DNA of 64,000 bases, taken from positions 1 to 64,000 of the forward strand of contig JADNRY010000174.1 in assembly GCA_015501585.1 (NCBI GenBank). Direction: 5' to 3'. The notes below the pieces were generated by a model, which was not told the DNA's origin, ran no database searches, and saw nothing but the letters and a program-made list of their open reading frames with translations. Origin of the DNA: Rhodocollybia butyracea. Its lineage: Eukaryota; Basidiomycota; Agaricomycetes; Agaricales; Omphalotaceae. The translations under genes and the position numbers were made by a program. Shown here piece after piece: positions 1-16,140 of this stretch (within the stretch, counting starts at the first letter, position 1; the number at the start of each line of letters is the position of its first letter).

Positions 1-89
1 TCCCCAGCTTGGTTCCCAGAGTCCAAAACCGGGCCCTCCCTATACCTGGGTCTTCGGGTAGGAACTTTACAATGGCCAGGCCTATATCA

Positions 90-270
90 CACACCGTGTT
101 TGCAGAAAGATCTGCTGGTCAGAAATGTCGACGGAAATGTCACGTGATTCCATACAGGGCATATCGGAAATCACCTGATATTTCCCACGACCTTACATGG
201 CTTATCGGAAATCACGTGAATTAATCAGTGTACGAATCCGACCAGCAGATTTTTTTGTAAACACGGTGTG
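90..270. mobile_element. 181-bp MITE with about 31-bp TIRs and TCA target duplication
   Basis: The ends CACACCGTGTTT (90) and AAACACGGTGTG (270) are inverted repeats that continue inward to the GATCTGCTGGTC / GACCAGCAGAT motif. TCA stands on both sides (87-89 and 271-273). Copy B has the empty site, CCTATATCATATGAGG, at 20680-20695, which fixes the borders directly. A 3-bp duplication with CAC termini fits a CACTA-type non-autonomous element, but no transposase is present. It sits in the last intron of copy A. Confidence 0.85.
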
Positions 271-404
271 TCATATGAGGAACGCAAAGAAAGTTATATT
301 CAGGAGCGAATACTCACAATTTTCAGTTGCATGTCCGGTGTGTTGGGAGTCGATCGCTGGTTCTGTGTAGAACCCAAAACATGGAGACAGAGTTGTACAG
401 AGCG

Positions 405-502
405 GGTCCCTTCCGATATGTGGGTCCCTTCCGATGTGCGGGACCCCTCCGATGTGCGGGACCCCTCCGATGTGCCATCCAATGTGTGGGTCCGGTCCGA
501 TG
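405..502. repeat. 18-bp minisatellite, about 4-5 units, in frame in copy A
   Basis: Units of the type GGGACCCCTCCGATGTGC follow one another, two of them identical. In the minus reading frame of copy A they give six-residue repeats such as HIGGVP and HIGRDP. The corresponding place in copy B has none, so the expansion is private to copy A. Confidence 0.8.
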
Positions 503-550
503 AACTCAAGATATACCATCGGAACAAGTTTGATTGGTCAGACACCGGGT

Positions 551-3029
551 GCGGTAGGCGGGATGGGCAAGGTTCAATATTTTTCGAAATTTTGGTAAAA
601 TCAATGTAAAATCTAGGGTCGGGCTGATGTGCCGTTTCTGATAAGTGATGTAGGTAAATTGGCCATCCATCCTCATCGCGAAAGGTTGGGCTAGGCATCT
701 CTAATAGGCATGCAGAGCATGTTCGGAGGCGGAAAATGGCCACCCGCGGGTGGGTGCCGTCATTCTTGTCCCAGCCCGAAAGCACCTGATCACTGGGCTC
801 ATGCTCATGACTGACTCTGGTGTAGTGTCGTGCTCTGTACTTATTGGGTATGTATTGCGAGGTCCTATGGGCTTATGTACACTGTACACTCACAGACAAG
901 TATCTACGGTACGTATGAATACACGACTTATCATTACGGGTAATATGAGAGACTCCTTTCTCCCCGTAGGAGCTCAAAGACATCACTGAGGTCCCATCGA
1001 ACTCACCTTGGATAGAATCCAAAGCTTACTTAGCTTATTCCTGCCGCCTGCGGCGCCTCAGTACTAGTTACAGAATGATGTACTTGTGGACTATGAGCGG
1101 CTAAAGTGCACACCTATGCAGATTCTGATCATTACAGAAATCTATTAAGTTCACTGGCCGAGCAGAAACCAACTTGTATATTCCTATTGAAGTCTATAGA
1201 ACTACAAGGGTAGGTAGGAGAACAAGAATTCAATATACAAGTATGCAACAAGTATGAGCTCAGTGGAAACCTAATTACCAAAAACCAACCGAAGAGACAA
1301 TGAGGATGAAATGAGTATACTCTTTGAAAAATATGGCTAGTTAGGCTCAGATAAATACATCCTATCAAGTGTGAAGCCTGCAGCTACAAATCCAAGAGTC
1401 TGACTTTGAATCTTCGACAGGTTAATCTTCAGTGCAGAATTTTGATCAGTCTTAATATCTATTTCATGCCATAGGTAAATTTCATTGGTCCCGAAGCTTC
1501 CCGAAGCCCTCGAGCTCGTTGCTCATTGCTCAAACCGATGAGCTTGAGCAGAGTGCCCACTAATCGCCCATTGGACGACCTTGCTGAGCCACGACCCTGC
1601 CTGGATTTTGCCAAGATTTTGGAAAATTATTTCAATTTGAACCTTGCCCATCCCGCCTACCGCAGAGGCCCTAGTCTAACTCCGATTTGAATCTTCAACT
1701 TGAAATTTAGTGTAACAAAGTGATTTTTTTTACTGATAGTATCTATATCATGCCATAGGTGATACTTATTGGCCTCGAAGCCCTCTAGCAGCCTCGAGCT
1801 TGTTCAAACCGACAAGCTTGAGCGGAGCGCCCACTTAAGCGCCCATCAGACGACCTTGCCGAACCACGACCCTGCCTGGATTTCGCCAAGATTTTGGAAA
1901 ACCATTTTGATTCGAACCTTGCCCATGCCGCCTACCGGTTCAAATTAAAATAATTTTCCAAAATCTTGGCAAAATCCAGGCAGGGTCGTGGCTCAGCAAG
2001 GTCGTCCAATGGGCGATTAGTGGGCACTCTGCTCAAGCTCATCGGTTTGAGCAATGAGCAACGAGCTCGAGGGCTTCGGGAAGCTTCGGGACCAATGAAA
2101 TTTACCTATGGCATGAAATAGATATTAAGACTGATCAAAATTCTGCACTGAAGATTAACCTGTCGAAGATTCAAAGTCAGACTCTTGGATTTGTAGCTGC
2201 AGGCTTCACACTTGATAGGATGTATTTATCTGAGCCTAACTAGCCATATTTTTCAAAGAGTATACTCATTTCATCCTCATTGTCTCTTCGGTTGGTTTTT
2301 GGTAATTAGGTTTCCACTGAGCTCATACTTGTTGCATACTTGTATATTGAATTCTTGTTCTCCTACCTACCCTTGTAGTTCTATAGACTTCAATAGGAAT
2401 ATACAAGTTGGTTTCTGCTCGGCCAGTGAACTTAATAGATTTCTGTAATGATCAGAATCTGCATAGGTGTGCACTTTAGCCGCTCATAGTCCACAAGTAC
2501 ATCATTCTGTAACTAGTACTGAGGCGCCGCAGGCGGCAGGAATAAGCTAAGTAAGCTTTGGATTCTATCCAAGGTGAGTTCGATGGGACCTCAGTGATGT
2601 CTTTGAGCTCCTACGGGGAGAAAGGAGTCTCTCATATTACCCGTAATGATAAGTCGTGTATTCATACGTACCGTAGATACTTGTCTGTGAGTGTACAGTG
2701 TACATAAGCCCATAGGACCTCGCAATACATACCCAATAAGTACAGAGCACGACACTACACCAGAGTCAGTCATGAGCATGAGCCCAGTGATCAGGTGCTT
2801 TCGGGCTGGGACAAGAATGACGGCACCCACCCGCGGGTGGCCATTTTCCGCCTCCGAACATGCTCTGCATGCCTATTAGAGATGCCTAGCCCAACCTTTC
2901 GCGATGAGGATGGATGGCCAATTTACCTACATCACTTATCAGAAACGGCACATCAGCCCGACCCTAGATTTTACATTGATTTTACCAAAATTTCGAAAAA
3001 TATTGAACCTTGCCCATCCCGCCTACCGC
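551..3029. mobile_element. Foldback (MULE-like) element with 1.09-kb inverted arms
   Basis: Positions 551-1643 and 1937-3029 are reverse complements around a single centre (paired coordinates sum to 3580), with only one mismatch noticed, near the inner ends. The outer termini are GCGGTAGGCGGGATGGGC. The 9-bp ACACCGGGT lies at 542-550 and again at 3030-3038, a clean target-site duplication. Nine bases is the size typical of Mutator-like elements, and long TIRs occur in foldback MULEs. No transposase frame is present; the 62-79-aa frames in the arms occur as mirrored pairs and are not genes. The insertion splits an exon of secreted-protein copy A. Confidence 0.85.
1397..1939. repeat. Two direct, diverged copies of the element's about 270-bp subterminal sequence
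   Basis: Positions 1397-1663 and 1671-1939 share the same order of motifs: GCCATAGGT, CCTCGAGCT, CAAACCGA, GACGACCTTGC, CCACGACCCTGCCTGGATTT and a terminal CCTTGCCCATSCCGCCTACCG. The second copy is clearly diverged from the first. The terminal motif also forms the outer ends of the foldback element. The palindrome centre (1790) lies inside the second copy. Confidence 0.75.
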
Positions 3030-4359
3030 ACACCGGGTTGAAGTGACCTTCGAAGGTTATGGGGAACTGCAGATGTAGAGCGTCATTGATCGCTCTGGTG
3101 AACATGTCGCGGGTTTTATCGTCAATTTGGTTCTTGCCGTTTGCTATGTATAGACCTTGGTTGTTAATGAAGGTCACGGTGGTGGGTCCCATAAAGTAGT
3201 TCTTAAATTCAGCCAAAAGGACCTGCCATTCTCTTTTCATTCCCTCTACTTTTTTCTCGGCCTGAAGGTCTTCCCGGAGCTGATCAGGTTGAAGAGGGTA
3301 GCTCTTAACGAGTTCAAAGTGTCCATGGGCTGGCTCGCCTGAGCTGATGCCAATATACGCCTGGGCATACTTGTTTTTCTTGCCCCCATCAGCCCCGACT
3401 AGCAAAAAATACATGAGGAGAGCAAAGAAAACCAGAGCAGCCGAATCAAGTATAGTACTCACCATTATAACCATTGCTTTCCACCCAAAACACGGACTAC
3501 AGCCGTCCAATCCGGTGACCATGAAATAAATCCAATCTCGACCCTGCGGGTCCCGTGGTGCATATAGACCTTTGTCTTCGAATTTGTTTTCCAATGACGC
3601 TTGAAAGCCCAAGGCTCGACCAATGAGTGTGGTGAGGGCCTTTCGCTTTTGGAGTATGATTGTGCGTGTTTTCATGTCAATGGAAGCAGTCGTAAACCTG
3701 TTTTGCCGTCAATCAGGGTGATGCGAATCTTGGTATTTGTCTGGCAATATGCAGGTATCAGAGATATGACTCAGCTGCAGATTACCAGTAGCAAGGAAAA
3801 CATTAGCACGAGCAAACACTTACATGCACCAACGATGATCCTGATGATGGCCCAGCCATCGTATTCATCGGAAGAGGGCACACAGCAAGCATGGAGCCCG
3901 CTATGAGCGTAAATAGAAGTAGAGCAGAGCGCATTTTCTAGAATCATACAGATCGACCAGCAAGCTGTATTTAGTAAGTGGGGAACTGGACTGGCAGAAC
4001 TACTGGAACGTTTCCATCCACGAGTTGCTTTTATAAGAACCTTTGCACTGCATTGTATTTATGACAACTGTTCGCCTTGGATAGGGTTGATGCTCGGCCC
4101 CTCGTTGTGCATCAGGAGCGTAGATCGGGGCCCTTGAAATTGAATAGACTGTAGCAATAAAGGCTCTCGGATAGATAAGTAGGTTACAACGAACTTGACG
4201 GCCGTCTTTATGAGAGCTGTAGCCGTGGTTTGATATGCCAGGAGGAGAGCATTTTGCAGTTTTTGCAAGAGCAGGAGGTTCGGAAGCCATGGATTTGCGG
4301 AACGTGCATCACGGGTATTAACGCCAGTTTTCACAACCACAGACCGGTACAAGACCGAT

Positions 4360-4860
4360 ACAGGTAAGTAGCATATGTAAAGTCCGACTGACCAAATTAT
4401 GAGCAACTTCAAGATATCGCTATCTGATTCTCTACCCACAAACATAATCGGCCCTCCACTCTAAACTTATGCCATACCTGACCATTTCGCTATTTCTCAT
4501 AATTTTAAAAGAGTAATGTCTCCATTTGGGTCTCAACTCTCCGCGGAATTCCGAAAGGTCAGATCGCTCAAAACCGAGGGACCCTGGGGCCTAGGGTTGT
4601 TTCGCAGAGTTTGCATAAGGCTTATGACCATGGTCAAAGTGTGAGTATCTCAGTATCTACTATCCCTGGCCTTTCCCATTTAAGTACCTTGTGCATTCTC
4701 GAAACCTTTTCTTTTCTGCTCTTTTCTTTTCTGATGGACATCCCCCAAAGATATACCACTGATTCATTGCTCACTAGTCTCTGAAATACGAGTATTGCTT
4801 CGCAGGGCCTGGCTTTAGGAGATGATCAATGGGGTAGCATCAATGGTATCGGAACCACTG
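4360..4860. repeat. Segmental repeat, paralogous to 19210-19470
   Basis: Blocks such as AAAGTCCGACTGACCAAAT, AATCGGCCCTCCACTC, TGACCATTTCGCTATTT and AGATGATYAATGGGGT occur in the same order here and at 19210-19470. The shared blocks show that this flank was duplicated together with the secreted-protein genes. I see no convincing gene in it. Frames at 4000-4445 on the minus strand overlap the copy A promoter and have no recognisable domain. Confidence 0.6.
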
Positions 4861-4927
4861 TTTATAGGACCGTAACGCGCCAACTTGAAGTAGATACATA
4901 GATTAAAAACTAAAAGTGTTCATGTAC

Positions 4928-11110
<6,183 letters not shown>

Positions 11111-11489
11111 CGCTATTCATTGGTCTACAGCTAGCTAGCTCAAGCCCCGTGTGCTCCACGTTGAACGTTTGAATGACCGCGTGCAGCTTTGTGCGGCATT
11201 GAGCCACTGATTGCTCTTTCCTTACCAGGATATTAAAGATCTAATCGCCATCCGATTTCCGCTGCAGATGATAATGAGTTTCCAAAATTGAAAGACCGAG
11301 CAATGCTAGTGAGATCTAGTGAGAGAGTGAAGCAGGAGCAAAGAGGTCAAGCCATCCCTGGTCCGACTTGCTTAAATGACTGCAAGGACAAGAGCCTCCA
11401 GGCTACACCACCTCTTTCTAAAATCGCAACTGACAACCATTGCCTGGTACAGCGTAGAATTGCTTGATTTCTTTTCTCAGGTTGGTTCG
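11111..11489. other. Intergenic region upstream of the ABC transporter
   Basis: I see no gene here. The region should carry the promoter of the minus-strand ABC gene. A short direct TAGTGAGATC/AGTGAGAGAG run lies near 11307-11330. No TATA box stands out. Confidence 0.4.
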
Positions 11490-12369
11490 GGCACGTCAAA
11501 GCTGAAAATATCATCAGAGAACAACATGACGTCGGTATTAGTATTACTATTAGGTCGGTATTGGCATGTCAACCCTTTTGGCGTCAGCAAGATCGTCAGC
11601 TTGCGTCGGAGCTTGTATCGAGCACTCCGTACAAAAACCAATGCAATCATTCTCAAGATTTTCCCGTTTTCCTTCACGAAAAATGTCAACCCAAATTCAC
11701 CGCCTGGAAACTCTTCACCGTCTCCAACTGGACATGCGTCGTAACCGGTGGACTGGTATCAGGTTAACGATTGCTCAGGCGTTCGCTAACAACGGAGCTC
11801 GAGTCTACATTACCTCACGCCGAAAATCGGTCCTCAACAACGTAGATACGTGGCGCAACTCTCTTGCACACCCCAAAGGCCAGTTGATTGCTGTCGAGTG
11901 CGATAGCACCTCCAAAGAATCCATCCAGAGTCTCGTGAAGGAGTTGAAGGAGAACAGAGGAGAGAAGATCATCGATGTGTTTGTAAATAACGCCGGAGTA
12001 AGCCTGAAAAGTAGCGAAAATTTCGAGAACTGGGAGGAAGTTTATCGCACCAATGTTATCGGACATTTTTCTACCACAGCAGCTTTTATCCCTCTACTCA
12101 CAGCCACATCATCTGTTCATCCAGGTCGCACGGCCGCTGTCCGTACATCTCAATACCACTTCAAATACAACGTCTCTAAAAGTGCTGCTAGCCATCTTAC
12201 TACGCTGCTCTCCCAAGAGCTTCAACGGAAGAAAACCAATATTCGTTCCAACTCGGTTATGCCAGAGATTTCCCCGAGTGAGATGACGACGAAGAAGGAC
12301 AGTGACGAGATGGATAAGTCCACTATTGTGAAGATGACTGCTATTGTTAGAATCCGGAGTAAGCGCTAG
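11490..12369 (+). pseudogene. Decayed duplicate of the SDR gene
   Basis: The frame from 11566 to 12369 matches the intact SDR at 24879-25887 over most of its length (AQAFANNGARVYITSRRKS, FVNNAGVSL, WEEVYRTNVIGHF, EMTTKKDSDEM). The nucleotide-binding TGGGTGIG motif is destroyed by a frame change in front of it. An 18-residue segment after NNAGVSL is missing, and so is the stretch holding the catalytic serine (INTSSMSG). After KSTI the sequence jumps to what in the other copy is 3' flank at about 26338, a deletion of about 660 bp that removes the C-terminus. Loss of the glycine motif, the serine and the C-terminus makes it non-functional. Confidence 0.85.
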
Positions 12370-12836
12370 TAAGCTCTTTGTGTGCAAACAGACGTAGATG
12401 AAGGCGAGAAAGGATAACTATCGTGACATGCCTCGAGAGTCGAAATTGCTATGGCTCAAGGTAAAAACATTGGCAGGAGTTATCAAGTAAAAGACGCACT
12501 ATAACTTCAAATAAGCAGCACAAATTCCCCTCAAAACGAATCGATAACCTGCGGCCAATAATCATCCTGCCAGCAATGTTGAGCAGTCGATCGCCACCGT
12601 GAAATTCCACCCGTCGGAATCACAGAGGTCAGAGCAACGAGCGAGTCAGAAAGTTCACGTTATCGAGGCAGCATATCATTATGGCTGAAAAAAATGTGTC
12701 AATGTCAGACTCACCGTGGATCTGGCCAGAACAAATGTACGCACCTGGTCCTATATTAAACTTTAGGTCCTTCCTCCACCGTCAGTCATATTGCATTCTT
12801 GTTGAATAGGTTTTGAGTAACAGGCAAACAAGCATT
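12370..12836. repeat. 3' flank of the duplicated SDR segment
   Basis: This stretch follows 26385-26830 closely (GTGTGCAAACAGACGT, GTAAAAACATTGGCAGGAGT, AGCAGCACAAATTCCCCTC, AATAATCATCCTGCCAG). The match ends at the CACTA insertion (12837) and picks up again at 19056. It contains no gene. Confidence 0.75.
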
Positions 12837-13661
12837 CACTACGCCAGCGTCAAATAATAACGGGCGAAATTTTTTCCGAAATTATTGCTGTAATTATTTA
12901 CCTTTTTCGATAAGAATTTCGTCGAAATTGGTTCTCTTTTTCGTGCGAAAAATAAATTGAAAAACAAACAGAATTTCGCTCGTAAATCTTTGATAATTTC
13001 GTCTGAAAAATCTATTGTAATTGATTATCTTTTTCGATAAGAATTTTGCCTGTAATCTGTTATCTTTTCCGGACAAAAAAGATAATGAAATTAGTCGCAG
13101 CCTAGAAGGCCCGGAATGAATTGAGACGCGAGGCGATGGGTACAAGTACAAGTAAGTAAGTAAGAAGTAAGATATAATATGAAGAAAAAAGGGAGGGATA
13201 AGGGAGGGTTTTTCACTTGTAACCAACTAGCAATACAGAGAGAAAAGTAAGCTGTACACTAAATAGAGAGAAATGCACGAAAACAAACCTGGCAAGACAG
13301 AGAGAAAAGTAAAGCTGTGGCTCTGTCTCACTAGGTAGCTGCATGATACTGTGAGCGCGAGTCTCAGCTGAGACACGATGACTCACCTGAAATGACTTGA
13401 CCACTTTCGGCCATACGAGGCGGGTCAAGTCAGTACATTTCACTTGCGACCTTACGAGGTGGAAATGTTCAGGTGAGTGTGAAGCTGCCGCTGCAGAGGC
13501 TACCGACTTACTTGATGATTAGACTCTAGTAATCCAAGATTAAATCCGACTAATCATCCTCACAAGTTTTCAGACGCAAGAGTAGCCAAGTCGCAGCCTA
13601 GAAGGCCCGGAATGAATTGAGACGCGAGGCGATGGGTACAAGGGCTAATAGTGAGTGAGAA

Positions 13662-14657
13662 TTAGATGGTAGGAGAGCGTTGAGAGGAATTGTTTGCAAG
13701 TAACATTGCATGTAACAAAGTAGGGTGCTTCCGAACGTAGATGTGAAAGGTGTCTGAAGCCCAACGACTGGAACTTTGGATGATATTAGGAGGAGCACCG
13801 TCCTCAGCCAATGCTGTGGCACCACCTGCGCGCATTGATTGGCCAGCGATGTTAGTGTCAGGGAAAAAACGGCGTAATCGACGAATGAACCAATCACGAG
13901 TCGGTAAGGAGCCATTGCTGCAAACCCACAGGTAGGGATTCAAAGGGAACTTCTCATCCCTAGATTGAATGTATGTTCGGAAGAATGTGAGAGCAGTTTG
14001 ATTATCGATGAGAATTTTACTGCCTTCAAAAAGTGGATCTGCTTTGTGTCCAGGAAGAATGAACTCATAGTGTGAAGAATTCACTTTTGCAGTTAAGCGG
14101 CGAACATACTTCCTAGGATTGCGAAGGACAGGATTATTGTGCATTGTCATTTCACCTAAACGCAGAAGTGCAAAAAATCCTGTGAACAACATGATGATCC
14201 AAAGAATGTCATCATGAGATGGAGAAGGTGGTAGGTTACTGACCGCATCCTTCAACTGGGAGCGTGAAAGTGGATGTTTCCTCTTAATCTCGTGACTCCA
14301 AAGACGTTTGCAACCTTTGAGAGTTTTGGAGACAAGTGGAGACTTGCAAATGCTACGCACTTCCGGCCAATGGTCTTCGAGCTGGTTACAAATGCCAGAG
14401 AGGTAAGAATCAACGGAGCGAGGGTCAATATGACGGGACATGAAAACGACATAGAAACTGAAGGTGTCAATGGTAGGCTTAACACTAAAATTGTGTAAAC
14501 GGCAAAACTCAATATATGAGTTTAAAGCAGAGCCGTATGTATACGCGGATGTAGAATCGATGGCAAAACCAAGAGCAATGGATCGTTCATGAACCAATCG
14601 CTCTAATGTCCAAGCAACTCGTGCAGGTTGCCTGGACCGAACATGTGAACGGATCAT
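13662..14657 (-). CDS. Tyrosine recombinase of the DIRS-like element
   Basis: This integrase-like enzyme would insert the circular retrotransposon intermediate. The first ATG is at 14657, giving about 331 residues; the open frame goes further up to overlap the end of the RT frame. Recognisable blocks are ALLRLGEM with the first catalytic arginine, QSMRAGGATALAEDGAP with the second arginine, and a tyrosine in TFHIYVRKHP near the C-terminus. The residue usually histidine before the RAGGAT block is glutamine here. The frame is open throughout, unlike the gag part. Confidence 0.85.
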   Translation of the reverse strand: MIRSHVRSRQPARVAWTLERLVHERSIALGFAIDSTSAYTYGSALNSYIEFCRLHNFSVKPTIDTFSFYVVFMSRHIDPRSVDSYLSGICNQLEDHWPEVRSICKSPLVSKTLKGCKRLWSHEIKRKHPLSRSQLKDAVSNLPPSPSHDDILWIIMLFTGFFALLRLGEMTMHNNPVLRNPRKYVRRLTAKVNSSHYEFILPGHKADPLFEGSKILIDNQTALTFFRTYIQSRDEKFPLNPYLWVCSNGSLPTRDWFIRRLRRFFPDTNIAGQSMRAGGATALAEDGAPPNIIQSSSRWASDTFHIYVRKHPTLLHAMLLANNSSQRSPTI

Positions 14658-14680
14658 GATGAGGCTGCCCCCAGCGTCTC

Positions 14681-16140
14681 TCAAGGGGGTTGAAAAATGT
14701 TGATAACAAGTCCCGGAACAAGCGAGTAAGCTCGAGGAAACTCGCGACGAGAGATAGCATCAGCTACAGTGTTGTCTTCACCTTTAATATGGGTGACCCT
14801 GAGGTCAACGTGATATTGAAGCAAAAGGTCGACAGCAGTGCAAAGAAGTGGGTTGTAAGGTGGACTGGCTTTCATGGAATCAAAGATATCGACTGTATTA
14901 TGGTTGTCCGTGAAAATGGAAAAATGAACACGCCGAGTTGGATTTACATCAGCGAGCATGGTCTGACAAAATACATGGATGGCGGAAACAACACACAGAG
15001 CTTCAAAGAAAAAGATAAGACCTTTAGGTGAGCAGTCGACTGGTGTAGGCGAGTAGAAACCTAGCAGCAGCTCAGGAATCCAGAAGCCCATTCCTTCCAG
15101 ACATGCATCACAATAAACAGTCATATCTGCTTCAGTCTCCAGATTCCAATCCATTCCTTCAAAAAGTAAAATGCCAGAGGAGCGCTCAACATGAGAGAGA
15201 AACCAGGATAGGTCTGATTTTACAGCATTGTTGAGATAGATACCAGCGTTCGGATTCAGTTTCCCTCTCATCTTGGCATAAATGTTGGAAAGGCAAGGGC
15301 GCAACAAAGGGAACACATTAAATGACCAATTAATCCAACCAGTGAGGACTTGGAATTCATGTAAGGTGCGGCGCCGAGATGGAGTGTGAATGAACTCGTG
15401 AACCCAATGAACCAAGTCCGCTTTGGCTTCAGAAGGTAGGGTAATTGTCATTGCATTAGGATCGATAAGGAATCCAATTATTGTTAGAGTGGAACCGAAG
15501 ATCTGTTTTCTCTCCTTATGAGGAATGCCGAGGAAATCCCAAAGGTAGAGAAGCTGAGTCTGTTTTTTAGGGAGGAGTTTGCTGTAAGGTTTGTAGAGCA
15601 TCATGTTGTCTTCACATTCCCAGCTGTAGGCATCGTCGACGAAGTCAAAGATGAACTCGATGAGCTTAATGTAAATTGCAATCCAGATGACTAAACCAAT
15701 GACTGAGAACCAATTACGAGGGGAGCCGCTACTGCCAAACGTCGCACACCCATCAACACTACGCTTGATTTCACCTCTGTATGTTCCCATCTTTAACTCA
15801 TTCTTTGTAGGCAAATTAGAAGTTGTGACCTGCTTTATCTGCCACAAAGGGTGCATAGGGAGCAATCTGTATGCCTCTGATATGTCGGACTTCCATAAAA
15901 TCAACCGCTCGAAAGGATGTTCTCTACGGTAATGCAACAATGCCGGGATAAACTGCTGCATGGTGTCTAGGCGTGCACCCTTTGTCTGAATGCGGTCAAT
16001 CATGGAATTTTGGGAGAATTCGCCAGCACTCTGGTTCGAAACTAGGCGGAGATCATTTGAATGAGGCTTAGGAACGGCTATAATGGGTGTGCTGTACATG
16101 CCAGGGAGAAGGTCAGGACCAAAGGTGCGTGAAAAAACGG
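14681..16140 (-). CDS. Reverse transcriptase/RNase H of the DIRS-like element
   Basis: The frame is open up to 16246, but homology starts near 16130 (RTFGPDLLPGMYSTPI). Blocks in order: PKPHSNDLRLVSNQSAG, motif A WKSDISEAYRLLPMHP, motif B FGSSGSPRNWF, motif C FVDDA (the catalytic aspartates in the variant usual for DIRS), then an RNase H with aspartates in VYCDACLEG and IFTDNHNT. The C-terminal DNTVADAISR is typical of the DIRS RNase H/linker region. It has no ATG of its own and would be read on from the upstream frame, which is now shifted near 16135. Confidence 0.85.

Larger units (their letters stand above)
1..3934 (-). pseudogene. Secreted two-domain family protein, copy A, broken by two transposon insertions
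   Basis: I do not recognise the family. The start codon at 3934 opens a signal-peptide-like sequence (MRSALLLFTLIAGSMLAVC). Introns follow at about 3826-3744 and 3458-3403; the hydrophobic stretch that a straight translation gives at 3458-3403 is intron, with gtgagt and ttgctag borders. Exons then encode GLYAPRDPQGRDWIYF, a charged linker and TFINNQGLY...FPITFEG. At 3038 the frame runs into the foldback element (551-3029) and resumes at about 550 with 18-bp in-frame repeats, then CTTLSPCFGFYTE. A last intron holds the MITE at 90-270, and the final exon (GLAIVK) runs off the window edge. Copy B at 20458-21772 gives the uninterrupted order. A TATA-like CTTATAAAAG lies about 100 bp upstream. The insertion in coding sequence should abolish the protein. 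Confidence 0.7.

Noticed and set aside
750..2879. Pairs of 62-, 78- and 79-residue frames
   Set aside because: They are mirror images inside the foldback arms with no domain or codon signal, so they are a product of the palindrome.
3403..3458. A membrane helix in the straight translation of secreted-protein copy A
   Set aside because: The stretch has a gtgagt donor and a ttgctag acceptor, and the paralogues have a different sequence there with the same borders; it is an intron.
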